Made by a program: the position numbers and the translations under genes. A stretch of 64,000 nt of DNA, from NCBI RefSeq assembly GCF_000003195.3, contig NC_012879.2, positions 23,611,367 to 23,675,366 of the forward strand, in the 5' to 3' direction. Of the stretch, positions 12,751 through 24,542 are shown in pieces. Position 1 is the stretch's first letter. Every line of letters begins with the position of its first letter. This stretch comes from Sorghum bicolor. Lineage: Eukaryota; Streptophyta; Magnoliopsida; Poales; Poaceae. A model generated the notes under the pieces. The model made no database searches, was not told where the DNA came from, and was given only the letters and a program-made list of their open reading frames with translations.

Positions 12751-13227
12751 TGGATAGATTCGCCGATGATGGAAAATTAGGCCAGGGATTCACATCGGCC
12801 GATGATTTGGTAGAGGTAGCTATAGGTAGTGGTGATAAGCCTAGACCTACTTTTATTAGTGCTAAGTTAAATTCTGAGTGTAAGCAGCAGTTAACCGATT
12901 TGTTAAAGGAATGTAAAGATTGCTTTGCTTGGGATTATACTGAGATGCCTGGTTTGGACCGATCGATTGTTGAACATCGGTTACCCATCAAGTCTGGATT
13001 TTGGCCACATCAACAGCCAGCTCGCCGATGTAATCCTAATATTCTTCCTGATATTAAGGCCGAAATAACCAAACTTATCGAAGCTAAATTTATTCGGCAG
13101 TGTCGGTATGCCGAGTGGATTTCCAATGTTGTTCCAGTTTACAAGAAAAATGGGAAGCTTCGGGTTTGCATTGATTTCAGGAATCTTAATAAAGCTACGC
13201 CGATGGATGGTTACCCAATGCCAGTTG
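12750..13227 (+). pseudogene. pol: Reverse transcriptase of element A, N-terminal part
   Basis: The first part of a gypsy reverse transcriptase copies element RNA to DNA. It has VEHRLPIKSGFWPHQQPARR, then FIRQCRYAEWISNVVPVYKK and LRVCIDFRNLNKATPMDGYPMPV. The last four residues are at the solo-LTR insertion (TSD AGTTG, 13223-13227), and the domain continues at 15145 in the same frame. Confidence 0.9.
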
Positions 13228-15139
13228 TGAAAGGTCCAAATGGCTAGAGGGGGGGTGAATAGCCTATTTAAAATTTCTACAAACTTCACTAAGCAAGTGA
13301 GTTAGTAAAACAAATGGCGAAGCAATTCTAGCACTAGCTCAACTAAGCTATGCAAGCCACCTATACAAACTAGTGCAAGGCTAAACACTAAAGCACAACA
13401 ACAAGACAACTAAGCTAAACAAGCTACACAACTAGCAAGGTATGCACAAAAGTAAAGGAGAGGTGAGTGATTGTTATACCGACGTTGTAGAGTAGAAATA
13501 TAGCCAATCAATCAATCACAACTATAAGAGAATCCTCGGCAAGAGATGACACAAGATTTTTACCGAGGTTCACTTGCTTCCCGGCAAGCTACTCCTCGTT
13601 GTGGCGATACACCCACTTGATGGATCACGAGCTAATTGGCAATCCAAAGCCAAACCCTCAGCGGGTGCCGCACATCCACTCACAAGATGGGGATCCTCTA
13701 AGCCACGAGCAATCCACTAGAGTAGCCAATTGCGATCTCCCGCGGGGAAGGCTCAAGAGCCCCTCACAAATCACTTGGTGAGGCTCGAAACAATCTCCAA
13801 TCACGAGCTCAACACCACCGCTGCTCCAAGCCGTCTAGGGCGTCGGGAAACACCCAAGAGTAACAAGAAATCCGCAGCAAAACTCAAGAATCAAGTGCCA
13901 CTAAATGCAACTCTCAAAGCAATGCACTTGAATCTCAATCAATCTCACTAGGATTAGCAATCAAGCAAGGAGATGAGTGGAGGGAGTGTTCTCTAGCTCA
14001 AAGTATGCCTCAAGTAGTCAAAAGTGCAAGAGAGTGCCTCCCAAAGCCGGCCACCTTCTATTTATAAGCCCCTCAAAGAAACTAGCCGTTGGATGTTTTC
14101 ACTGGGCTGAAAATGGGGGCACCGGACGCTACTAAGTGATCACCGGACGCTCGACCCCTAGCGTCCGGTGCTCAGAGGTAGGCCACGTGTCCTACTTGAA
14201 TCCCGCGTGTCAGATTCTAACGGTCACCTGTGCACCACCGGACGCTCTGTAGATTCACACCAGACGCGTCTGGTGCACACCGGACTCATGCGCAGAGAGT
14301 TTGTCAAACTCGCGACCTCACCGGACGCTGGGCACCGGACGGTCCGGTGCTCACCGGACTCGTGCGCAGAGAGGGTTGCAAAAACCCCTCACACCGGACG
14401 CTAACCACCGGACGCTACCAGAGTGCGTCCGGTGCTCAACCCTAGCAGAGTCAAGCTATGACAGCACACCGGACTCTGAGGCCAGCGTCCGGTGCCTACG
14501 CACTCAGCGTCCGGTGAGTGTTTCTCAGTGAGAAAACACTCCCGCGACTTCTCCAAATTTCCCACCGGCGCAATAGAAAATATACACTTATTTTTCTCAA
14601 AAGCGCCGAATCCCGCCTCACAAGCTCGGCTGGAGGGAGAGAGGAACCCAAACCCCTCTCAACCCTAGGAACTCCACCTCCTTTGTAAAAAGTGCTAACA
14701 CCAACAAGTGTCCACCACCAAAGTGCAAGTGTGTTAGCTTTTCACAAACATTTTCACCAAAGGAGTTAAGTTAGCACTCTACTAGATCCTAATGCATATG
14801 CTCAAGATATGGACCTAGTAGCACTTGATTCGAGAGATGACCGTGATTTCCCCTCTTGATAGTCGGCTATCTATCCTAAACCCGGTCAATCACTTCTCTA
14901 CTCATCTTAGACCGGCAAAAGTAAAACCCTATGTTTATACCTTTGCCTTGATAACTTTTGCTCCTCATCTATCATCATGATCTTCACTTCATGTTTCATC
15001 CCTTTGTGATCATGTGGCCACCTTTCCATGCCACCATGCACCTTCATCACATGTGTTGCTATGCCTAACTCAAATCACTTAAACACAAGGCATTAGCAAC
15101 TTGGTGTCATTAATTACCAAAACCAAACTTGGGCTTTCA
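13228..15139 (+). mobile_element. TGAAAG-type solo LTR, copy 1
   Basis: 1912 bp, starting TGAAAGGTCC and ending GGGCTTTCA, flanked by the TSD AGTTG (13223-13227 and 15140-15144), inside the reverse transcriptase of A. TG...CA ends plus a 5-bp TSD fit a solo LTR. A TATA box (CTATTTATAAGCCC) at about 14059-14072 agrees with plus orientation. At about 14124-14520 many direct and inverted CACCGGACGC motifs form possible hairpins. It has no protein frame. Copy 2 is at 35119-37543. A DNA transposon is less likely given TSD size and ends. Confidence 0.82.
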
Positions 15140-16208
15140 AGTTGCCGATCTGCTAGTTGATGCTGCAGGTGGGCATCAGATCATCAGCTTTATGGATGGC
15201 AATGCAGGATACAATCAAATATTCATGGCTGAAGAAGATATTCCAAAGACTGCATTTAGATGTCCTGGTCATGTTGGGTTGTTCGAATGGATAGTCATGA
15301 CCTTTGGCTTGAAAAATGCTGGTGCTACTTATCAGAGGGCTATGAATTTTATCTTACATGAGTTCATCGGCAAGCTGGTGGAAATTTATATTGATGATGT
15401 GGTAGTTAAGTCTGGAGATTTCACAAAACATCTTGCCGATTTGCGAAAGGTGTTGGAGTGCACAAGGAAGCATGGTTTGAAGATGAACCCTAACAAGTGT
15501 GCATTTGGCGTATTGGCAGGACAATTCCTTGGTTTCATGGTGCATCAAAGGGGGATTGAAATTAGTAGGAGATTCGTTGATGCTATCAATAAAATAGTTG
15601 CTCCTACCAACAAAACTGAGCTCCAGTCCTTGATCGGCAAGGTAAATTTTATCAGGAGATTTATATCTAACTTGTCTGGTAAAATTCGTGCTTTCAGTCC
15701 TTTACTCAGATTGAAAGCCGATCAAGAGTTCGTATGGGGAAAGGAGCAACAGTTGGCTTTAGATGAAATCAAGAATTATTTGGTAAATCCTCCAGTTCTG
15801 ATTCCACCTCAGCAAGGAAAGCCCTTCAGGTTATATTTGTCTACCGATGGGATGGTCATCGGTTCGGCTTTAATTCAAGAATTTGAAGGGAAGGAACGTG
15901 TGATTTACTATTTAAGCAGGAGATTGGTTGATGCTGAGACCAGGTATTCGGCCATTGAAAAGTTGTGTTTATGCCTATATTTCTTATGTATTAAGTTGAG
16001 ACACTATTTGTTATCGGCTGAATGCACTGTTATATGCAAAGATGATGTGGTCCGGTATATGCTATCTATGCCAATCATGAGTGGCAGGATCGGTAAATGG
16101 ATTTTGGCACTGTCGGAGTTTGATTTGCGTTATGAATCGGCTAAGGCAGTTAAAGGACAGGTTATGGCTGATTTTGTGACTCAACATTACGGTGCAGTGG
16201 AAAGTTTG
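15140..16208 (+). pseudogene. pol: Reverse transcriptase and RNase H of element A, second part
   Basis: Continues the polymerase after the solo LTR. FMDGNAGYNQIFMAEEDIPK holds the first catalytic region. GLKNAGATYQRAMN follows, and VEIYIDDVVVKS carries the catalytic YIDD (about 15386-15397). The connection and RNase H region run from ELQSLIGKVNFIRRF to GQVMADFV, with LYLSTDGMVIGSALIQ and YSAIEKLCL. No stop occurs in this part. Confidence 0.9.
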
Positions 16209-16620
16209 GAAATTGTGCCTTGGACGCTCTTCTTTGATGGATCCACGTGTGACCGGGGGGCAGGAATCGGCATAGTGTTAATTTCCCCTCGGGGAAGGAA
16301 GTATGAATTCTCCTTGCCAATTGTTGCCACGTCGACAAATAATCAAGCTAAATATCAAGCTTTAATTAAGGGGTTGGAGTTGTTAAAAGAGGTTCGTGCT
16401 GATGCTGTTTAAATCTTTGGAGATTCTATGTTGGTTATAAATCAATTGGCTGGAAGTTATGAATACCGAAGTGAGGTATTAATAACGTATTACGAAAGGA
16501 GTATGCAACTGTTAAGGGAATTCAAGGATTTCCGATTAGAGCATGTTCCTCGGTTGCATAATGAAGAGGCCAATCGGTTGGCTCAGCATGCCTCGGGATA
16601 TCAACCCATGTTAAACGCAA
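16209..16620 (+). pseudogene. Second (archaeal-type) RNase H of element A
   Basis: Tat-lineage elements carry an extra RNase H after the usual one, and this fits: WTLFFDGSTCDRGAG, then NNQAKYQALIKG, then FGDSMLVINQL. The family motif is usually NNEAEYEAL, so the catalytic glutamate is replaced. A TAA at 16410-16412 also cuts the domain before FGDS. It ends with HVPRLHNEEANRLAQHA, the last motif of the fold. Confidence 0.82.
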
Positions 16621-17899
16621 TATCGGCAATCAGTGCCAATGATTGGAGAAAAGAAATCAATGATTATTTAAAGGATCCATCTAAAAAAGTCGAGAGACGT
16701 GTTCGGTTTCAAGCCACCAAGTATGTGCTCCTTGAAGATGAATTATATTATCGAACCATTGATGGGATTCTTCTCAGGTGCTTAGGTGATGATGAGGCTA
16801 AAAGTTTAATGGGAGAAATCCATGAAGGAGTATGTGGGGCACATCAGTCGGCTTTTAAGATGAAGTGGATGATTAGGAGGAATGGGTATTATTGGCCAAC
16901 CATACTTGAAGATTGCTTTAAATATTTCAAGGGGTGTCAAGGATGTCAGAAATTTGGCAATGTTCAAAGAGCACCCGCATCGGCCATGAATCCTATCATC
17001 AAACCTTAGCCGTTCCGAGGATGGACTATTGATTTGATCGGCCAGATTTATCCGCCATCCAGCAAAGGACATAAGTTTATCTTGGTTGCCACCGATTATT
17101 TCACCAAATGGGTTAAAGCTATTCCTTTGAAGAAAGTTACATCGGCCAATATGATTGACTTTGTGAAGGAGCATATTATTTACCGATTTGGAATTCCTCA
17201 AACAATTACTACCGATCAGGGTACTATGTTTACATCAGGGGAGTTTGATGAGTTTGCAATCGGTATGGGAGTTAAAGTATTAAATTCTTCTCCTTATTTT
17301 GCTCAAGCTAATGGGCAGGCCGAAGCATGTAACAAAGGAATTATCAAGCTTATTAAACGAAAGATTGAAGAAAATCCTAGGAGGTGGCATACGTTGTTGA
17401 ATGAAGTTTTATGTCATACCCAATGGCTTGTCATGGGTCGACCAAAGTTTCACCTTATCAGTTGGTGTAAGCACATGATGCAGTGTTACCTTGGGAAATT
17501 AAGACTGGGTCTAGGCGACTATCTTTTCAAGATCAATTGACTGCCGATGATTATACTACTTTGATGACAGACGAGTTGGATGATCTAGCAGGGCATCGGC
17601 TAAAGTCTTTGATGAGTATAGAAGAGAATAAGAAGAGAGTTGCCAGATGGTATGATAAGAAGGTAAAGGCTAAGGAGTTTGCCGATGGAGACTTAGTATG
17701 GAAGCTAGTCTTACCGATCGGGACTAAAAGTTCGAAATTTGGGAAGTGGTCTCCCAATTGGGAGGGTCCCTATCGGATAAATCGATCTGCTCCTAATAAC
17801 GCCTATATCTTAGAAAGTCTCGAAGGAGTTGAATTTCCCAGGGCATTAAATGGCAAATATCTAAAGAAGTATTACCCGAGCATATGGGTCAATGCATAA
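16620..17899 (+). pseudogene. pol: Integrase of element A
   Basis: Integrase inserts the element DNA. The HHCC zinc site is seen as HEGVCGAHQ and CQGCQ (about 16820-16950). The DDE core shows Asp in VATDYFTKWV, Asp in TTDQGTMFTS and Glu in NGQAEACNKG, all three present. A TAG at about 17007 interrupts the domain and a frameshift lies near 17490-17520. The C-terminal part, ending WSPNWEGPYRINRSAPN and LKKYYPSIW at 17899, is in another frame. This copy is inactive. Confidence 0.88.
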
Positions 17900-18057
17900 A
17901 AGTTTAAGTGCCGATAACATTCCTATCGGCTGGATTAAACTGTGTCTGGGGCCGGACTTAGTGTTTTAAAAAGGTGCCGATAACAGTCCTATCGGCTAGA
18001 CCAGAATAATCAGGAGTGTTCAAAAGAAAAGAGCAGGACACGCTGCCGATGGAGAAT

Positions 18058-21000
18058 TCATACATTCAGCAAGGCCTGGACCGTCGATATAGCGCGCAGG
18101 CAGATTTGGTTGGCCACTTCTATCTCTTTGATGTCTTCATCGGCGGAACCTTCGACCGGTTTCAGCTTCTTCATCATTTGCAGTGCTTTACGAGACTGAG
18201 TGTTCCGTTCTTGTTCAAGGGTCTTGATCATATCAGGCAGCTGGCTTTCTTCCTATTGGGCTTGAGATAGAGCTTCTTCTACCTGTTTGAGTTCTGCCAA
18301 CAGGGCGTCTCCCTTCGCTGATAGATCAGAGATCTTTTGTTTCAGCACATCTCCTGAGGACTTCAGAGTGCCGATGCTTTTATGCTTCTCATCGGCAAGG
18401 AGTTTCACTTTCATCATCTCCTCTGAGAGCTGAGCGTGAGCAGCTCTATCGGCAAGGTGTTAAGCGGCCTTTTGGTACTGCAGCTGGCGACTCTCTAAAT
18501 GTGCAGCCTGGAAAAGGATCTCTTCGGCATCGGTAGGAATTTGGCCTCTGATAGTCTTGAACAGGGCCTTGGATGAATCGGACTCGTCGACCAATTGGGC
18601 CGTGTCTCGATGAAGGAGGGCCGACAATTCTTCTAACTTTGCTCTGATTTCTGCCGATGAGATTCCAATAGCTCGAGAGGAACTTGCCTGCTCGCCTTCA
18701 TCCTCAGAGATGTCGATGGCAAAGGAGAACAAGCTGTCAGGAGAGTCCTGTTCCTAAAAAGGAAAAATAAAATAAGTTATTCTATGATCAAGCACTGATA
18801 AACAATACAAATAGAGAATGGGTAACTTACTTGTTTCAGGGCCATCTCTCGCCTCTGACTGGATGACGTCGATGGAACCACGGGCTGATCGGCTGAGATT
18901 GCCGATGAAACTATGTCACCTGAAAGATTGACAGAAGTGATTAATAAAGTGGAAAAATAGGTTCATCGGCAGTAAATGGAGAGTATATTACCTTGAGGGG
19001 GTGCAGTGCTTGTCTGGATCGAGGAGACTACCGATGCTATGATTAGACTTGCTGGATCGGTGGTCTGCTCGTGTACATCAGCCAGTATTTCTTCTGGCAG
19101 AGGTACCTCTGGCTGGAGCTCTTCTACTTGGGGTTCTTCTTGTGACTGAGGAGGAGATGGAATCTGCTGTCTCTGGATTTCTAGAGAAGAGGGGGATGAT
19201 TCTACTGGGATTGGAGACACTGGGGGAGGAGAAGGCGTTGTTCTTCTCTGGCGCTTTGCTTGTGATCTTGTGCTCTTGGAACCTTTTCTCTTTGGTTGAC
19301 TGGACTGGAGGGCATCGGCGGTTGTACTTCTGGTCTTTGCCGATGTACCGGTGTGCTGATACAGCAGTGAAAAGTTTATGAGTACAAGTGTAATAAGTGT
19401 AAAAACAGAATCGGTATGGGTGAAAGAATTCGAAAATTTACCTTGAAGGCTTGTGCTAGGGTAGAAGCAGCTACCGATGGAGATATCTTTGCCCGCTTGG
19501 TGGTAACTTTCTTGAGACGCACACCCCGATGCATTATAGCAGCCAGGATTGGAGCATTGTTGCCGATCAAAGAGATCGGGTCGGATGGAAGGAGCTCAAT
19601 CGTCTTGCCACTCCTGCTGACCAATGGGGGTGTGTCATCAACCTACATATGACAAGGAAGTAAGATACCGATGGAAAGTAAAAATGAAAGGATTGAAACA
19701 TCGGTTTAGAAGTACTTACAGTGCTATCGGGGACTTTGTATTGAGGGTCGATCATGCCACGGTATGTAAGAGCCGATCTGCAGAACAGGTGCTCTTTCCA
19801 TTCTTCCCACCACTGTTTGTATGCCTGAGTGATGAAGAGAGCGGGGATCCAAGCCGATAGATCAACAACTGTATCGGTGTTTGGTGGAAGTTGGGCTACC
19901 CTGATCCATTCCAGATGGCTGGTGATAATTTCTCTCGGCTTTATCACATCGGCGTAGCAGAGTGCAATCGGCAGTTGGCCGAAAGCTAGTTGACGAGCTA
20001 ATGCCGATGGATTGTAGAACTCATAAGTCAAGTTAGAAGTCTTCCCACTACCAAAGAAGTTCACCGGTATAGCTCTGGGAGTGATAATTGCCATCGTCAC
20101 CTCACGATCCTTGTTGAGAGCATCATTGAAGGGGTGGAAAGTCAGAGGGAATCTGGTGTCTGGGTCTTCATAAGGCATCCATGCCCGCTGTTCCCTCGTC
20201 AAACCCTCATACAGAGTTTGGAAGAATCGACTCAACTGGTCTGCGTTGCCACCTGTGCCAGGCAAAACTATGGCAGCTTCGCCAAAGTTCAGAGGGGAAC
20301 GAGTTGCCGATTCTTCTTCACCTAGTTCGTAATCCTCGGCTATATCTCTAGGAAAGCGTTGTTCGAAGAGATCGAACTCAAGGCGTTTGTGCATGTGGAG
20401 ACTAAACCACATGTTGATAAACCACTAGGGACCCCCTAAGTTGCCGATGGGTTGACCAAGTAGTAGTTTCTGGGCTACCTGATGGACGAGGTGATAAGCA
20501 GAGCCGAGCAGGTATCGGCCAAGAGGAAATCGGCCACCATTAGCTAACCTTTCTGCTGCCGATAGGTAGACAGAAGTTGGTCCTGCCGATCGACCACAGA
20601 ATACAAACTTATCTAACCACATGTTCAGGAAGGTGGTCTGTTCCTTTATATTGCCAAGTCCTGTTCGGCGGTACTTCTGAATATACCCTGACCAACCGCT
20701 GATAGCACGGGTTTCTACCTTAGCACTGGGCTTGGTGTCGAACAGGTGGGTGGTATCGGCAGTGGATATGTCTAAACCGGTGAGCATGAGAACATCGGCA
20801 AGTGTAGGGGAAGCAGGGCCATGGCCAAACACGAAGGCATTAAGTGTATCTAACCAGAAGTATGAGGCAGCTATCAGTAGCGACTCATTTCTCTCCATAT
20901 CGGCAAGAGACAGTTGTTGACGGTCCTTAAGTACTAAAATTAATAATCAAATAAACATGAAAAAGGATCAATATGAAACAAACATCTAGAATTAGGGTTT

Positions 21001-22832
21001 TATCTGACAGAATTCCACGAGCTTTGGTGTTTATCTATTTCTGCAGGGGTTTATCAGAAAATAGGGAGAGAAGGCCCACATGTCATGTTTACAATGAGAT
21101 AATTACGTGCCGCGCAATTTTCCTTGATCTAGAAGGATCCAGAAGCCACGGGAACGAACGGGACGCGATTCGGGCTCGGGAGCTGGGCGGCCGCCCACCC
21201 CCCTTGGGCGCCCGCCCTGGCCAGGAGTTGGATCAGGACTCTCTCTCTCAGGACAACTCTCCACCGACCTAAAGGATCAATCTAAACCATACAATCTATG
21301 TCGGTTTGATCCAATGGCTCACGTTCACTTGAGGGGACTATAAAACCAGACCCCCTGGCCCCTGGAGGAGAGGAGGAAAAATCATTATTCAGAGGTAGCC
21401 ATCAAAGTTAGGGTTTAGATCTCTCTCCCACAGAGAATTAGAATTAGCTACTCCCTAATCCTTCAAGTTTAGAGGTTGATTAGATAGCAATTAGAGAAGT
21501 AGAGCACTACGCTCTGGATTCGGATCTTCGGTAATAAATATTGGTATTATTCATATCTTTCTCTAATTCTTTGTTCTAATTGCATTATGTCTTTAATTAT
21601 TATGTTCTTAGTTTGCTCTAGTTCTATATTTGATATAGTTCTAATTGATAATGAGTTTATGTATAAGTTTGCAAAGCGCTTAGCTCTTGTCGCGAGGGAG
21701 TTAGGTGATAGATCACATGTGAGCGTGGTGCTTAGATGTTATTTATCTGCAAATGTATCCTATTGGCCGGGTCGTGTGGTAGTTCGCGATAGTGACAGCT
21801 TCGTTGATTCTTATATAGTCCACCCTCCATTGATAGGACAGGCAGAACCGGTATTGTGGAGTAAGTCATGCGATGCTCTGATTTACTTTATCAATGTTCC
21901 TTATACATGAATGAAGAGTCTTTTATGCTATATATGATCTTGTAGATAACTAGAGTAGATTATGACTTAGTAGTTAGTAGATAACTTAGAATCCATTCTC
22001 TAGCTAATCCGACATCACCTACATATATGAGGAGTAGTCTATTTTCTAATCGCTGTGTTATCCACCCATGAACTTATACTTTATTATCATTATCTTTATG
22101 GTTTACCCCCTGCTAAAGTAAGTGACTGTGTGACGAGTTTCTCATTAGTAATCATGTTCTTGCAAGTTTATCTCTAGTCTATGCCTTGATAGATTTTGTC
22201 CCTTGATTTAATTCCATCTTCCTTAGTTCTCTTGAGCAAAATTATAAATAACGATACCTGGAATACTTATCCTGGTGAAATGCTACAATGAGGTGTTTTA
22301 TCTGTGCGCTTGCGGATAGAATAGATTATTTTCTAGAGATCCTTTACATTTATAAATACCTTTGTACACTCTGGCGCCATGCTAGGGATGACAACCTAGT
22401 ATCTAAGTGGTGTTAGCTAGTGTCAACAACAGTCTAATGCACTGATCTAATTTCCGTTCACCCCATTGGACTTCATTTGAATTACTGACTCTCACAAACG
22501 AATCCTTCCATCCCTAGGTAGGACTAGGCCAGGAACGGAAGGCGTCTTTCCATAGATCTAGAGAAAACTTCTTGGCTCTAAAAGGGATTCTGTTTGTCTC
22601 TGCATTTATGAGATCGGTGGGATCCAAATTCCCTAGTGGACCAAGGCATTAGAGATGGGGTTGATCGGTAGGAATAACGATCTTGTCAGCCAAATCCTAG
22701 ATTTTTGGGAATGAAAAGAAGAACAAAAAGAAAAAGGATTCGGTAAGAAAGATTGCGGATGAACAGGGGTACAGTAAAAGTATAGAAAAAGGGCAGTACG
22801 CTGACCTCAGGAACGATGAAGTTGATGGCCAT
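18058..22832 (-). pseudogene. Opposite-strand spliced gene of element A: plant-mobile-domain protein
   Basis: Six exons, each joined in phase at GT-AG sites: 22806-22832 (ATG at 22832), 19720-22696 (split by the solo LTR), 19442-19642, 18992-19355, 18831-18919 and 18058-18753. The large second exon encodes a domain like the plant mobile domain/aminotransferase-like family (for example SYFWLDTLNAFVFGHGPASP, MLTGLDIST, WFSLHMHKRLEFDLFEQRFP). Exon 4 is Ser/Pro/Gln-rich and exon 6 is a heptad-rich likely coiled coil. In-frame stops lie in exon 2 (three) and exon 6 (two). A minus-strand TATA (CCTATAAATACTTCC) near 22980 is about 150 bp before the ATG. Role unknown; capture from a host gene is inferred. 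Confidence 0.82.
20915..22428 (+). mobile_element. Athila-type solo LTR inside the PMD gene of A
   Basis: 1514 bp, starting TGTTGACGGTCC and ending GTGTCAACA, with the TSD ACAGT (20910-20914 and 22429-22433). Its start is closely related to the LTR of element E read in the same sense, but the body is clearly diverged, so it is another subfamily. A TATA (GGGGACTATAAAACC) lies near 21334-21348. No internal region remains. Confidence 0.93.
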
Positions 22833-23345
22833 CTCCTCGTAGGGGAGAAGATCGAAAACTTGGAGTTGTTGGAGGGAGTTCTTGTTGGAGTTCTTGGAGC
22901 TCTCGAACAGTGCCACCGCTAGGAAAGCAGAGTTGGGGCTGTAGAATGATGCGATGGAGAAGGAGTACCCGAGAAGGAAGTATTTATAGGACAAAACGGG
23001 CAAGGGCAAATTTGACTTATCTCTTCGCCGTATCCGTGAAATCCAAGGATACTCGGGTGAATATGGTAACTGTTCGCACGATAATCAAGGGATTGCGCAG
23101 GTGATTTCACTATGCAAGATTTCTTGGTCGGTCCATCGGCAGTTCTCTCTAACGGTAATGTTGCCGATGGGCGCATAAAGTGGAGAGATCCGTTTCGGAA
23201 GGATGAGGAATTCGAGGAACCTGCAGGAGAATCGGGCCAAGGTTGTTCAGATTTAAACGGTCGGTTACCAAATTGGGAGAATTAATTGCGGAAAGGCACC
23301 ATTACTGCAGAGAATTTTGGAGCATTAATGATTTCATACTCCAAA
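22833..23345 (-). promoter_or_regulatory. Upstream region of the PMD gene and end of A
   Basis: Holds the probable minus-strand TATA box near 22980 and the untranslated leader of the opposite-strand gene, with TTCTTGGAG-type repeats at 22865-22905. From about 23100 to 23345 I see nothing but several GCCGAT(C/G) motifs that are frequent across element A. Confidence 0.5.
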
Positions 23346-23358
23346 ATTGGGGGGCATG
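23346..23358 (+). promoter_or_regulatory. Polypurine tract of element A
   Basis: ATTGGGGGGCATG directly precedes the 3' LTR. This sequence is typical of Tat-lineage polypurine tracts. Confidence 0.85.
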
Positions 23359-24075
23359 TGTTGACACCGTTTTTGGACACGTACCCAGGGATCGGTAAAG
23401 TATAGATCGGCAAGATGGGGCAACAGTGACTGGTCTGCAGAGGAGTTGCCGATGAGGGTGGTTGCCGATGAAGAGACAGCTGAATGTGACTAAGTCCAGA
23501 AGTGGTGACGCGTTTGTGCCGATGGTCAGCGTTAGTCATTGCCGATGGCTATGATGAGAAGTCTGCCGATGACTCGGAAGGAGAACATGAAGGTTGCCGA
23601 TTGATCTATGGTGGTGTCCCGGTTTGTCATGGGAGGATAGTTTTATGTTTTCCATAGATATTTAAATTCGTTTTGTATACAGATTCCGTTCAATTTGGAA
23701 TTCGAGTCCTAGTCGTGTCTGATTGTAGCTCTTTGAGCAGGGTATAAATGTAGACCCTAGGGCCTTGTAATGAAAAATCAATCAATCAATCAAATACAAG
23801 TTTTTACTCATATTCCAGCATCTACTTTTTCGATGACTTCGTCAAATTTTCCTTTTTATTACGAGTTCTTAGGAGTTCGTCGACTTAAGCTCGGCGTATT
23901 CTCGAGTTCCGCGTGAATACCTCTTGGCCGTGACATCCGGGCGCATCGCTGTTGTCGGGACCAAAGTATTCGAGTTATCACCTTTGCCGGTAGTAAGGTC
24001 AAATCGGCTGGCACGCCTTAACATTTGAATCGGGTATTAGCCCTTTGTGTTTGCAGATCAGCTTTTGCATCAACA
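23359..24075 (+). repeat. 3' LTR of element A
   Basis: 717 bp, TGTTGACACC to GCATCAACA, 97.2% identical to 84-800 by hand count. It is followed by the TSD CTAGT. The last two bases of this TSD are also the first two of the TSD of element B. Confidence 0.95.
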
Positions 24076-24083
24076 CTAGTGTG

Positions 24084-24542
24084 TGTCGACGAAAGCTGGT
24101 CGGCAGTCTACCTTGGGGTATACCCACGGTAGCAGTTTATCGGTAGACGGTGCGCAAGCTACGAACTTGATGGTGACGCAAGACACGGACAAGCTTTTTA
24201 TCCAGGTTCGGCCGCCGTGTGGGCGTAATACCTACGTCCTGCGTCTGGTTGTGTTGATTTGTGTTGAGATAATAATGTGTCCTAGGGGGTCCCTTGCCTC
24301 TCCTTATATAGTCCAGAGGGCAGGGTTACAGATCTGGAAACTAATCCTAGTCGGTTACAATTGCCATAGATAACACAATATCAATTCCTATTCTAACCGA
24401 CCAGAACCCGGCTTGATCTCCATGTCTTGTTTCCTTGCGCGAAACTCCAAGCAGTTGGATCAGACCTCGAACTGTCCTCGTGATGGGCCAAGTCTCCTAG
24501 CCCAAGTCTAGCCGTAAGGGTATAGGGGTTTATACCCCCACA
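24084..24542 (-). repeat. 3' LTR of element B
   Basis: 459 bp, reading TGTCGACGAAAG to ACCCCCACA on the plus strand. A minus-strand TATA (GGACTATATAAGGAG) lies near 24299-24313. It ends at the TSD shared in part with element A. Confidence 0.95.

Larger units (their letters stand above)
84..24075 (+). mobile_element. Element A: Tat-lineage Ty3/gypsy retrotransposon with three nested insertions
   Basis: A complete element bounded by 717-bp LTRs (84-800 and 23359-24075) and the TSD CTAGT at 79-83 and 24076-24080. The order is LTR, primer site, gag, protease, reverse transcriptase with RNase H, a second RNase H, integrase, an opposite-strand spliced gene, polypurine tract, LTR. That order, and the extra RNase H, fit the Tat lineage. 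Element E (2645-10949), a TGAAAG-type solo LTR (13228-15139) and an Athila-type solo LTR (20915-22428) are inserted in it. Without them it is about 12.5 kb. A hand count finds 20 substitutions between the LTRs (2.8%), 15 of them transitions. Several in-frame stops show it is decayed. Confidence 0.95.

Noticed and set aside
13228..15139. CACTA, Mutator or Helitron identity for the TGAAAG-type element
   Set aside because: CACTA gives 3-bp and Mutator about 9-bp duplications, Helitrons give none; here both copies have 5 bp and TG...CA ends.
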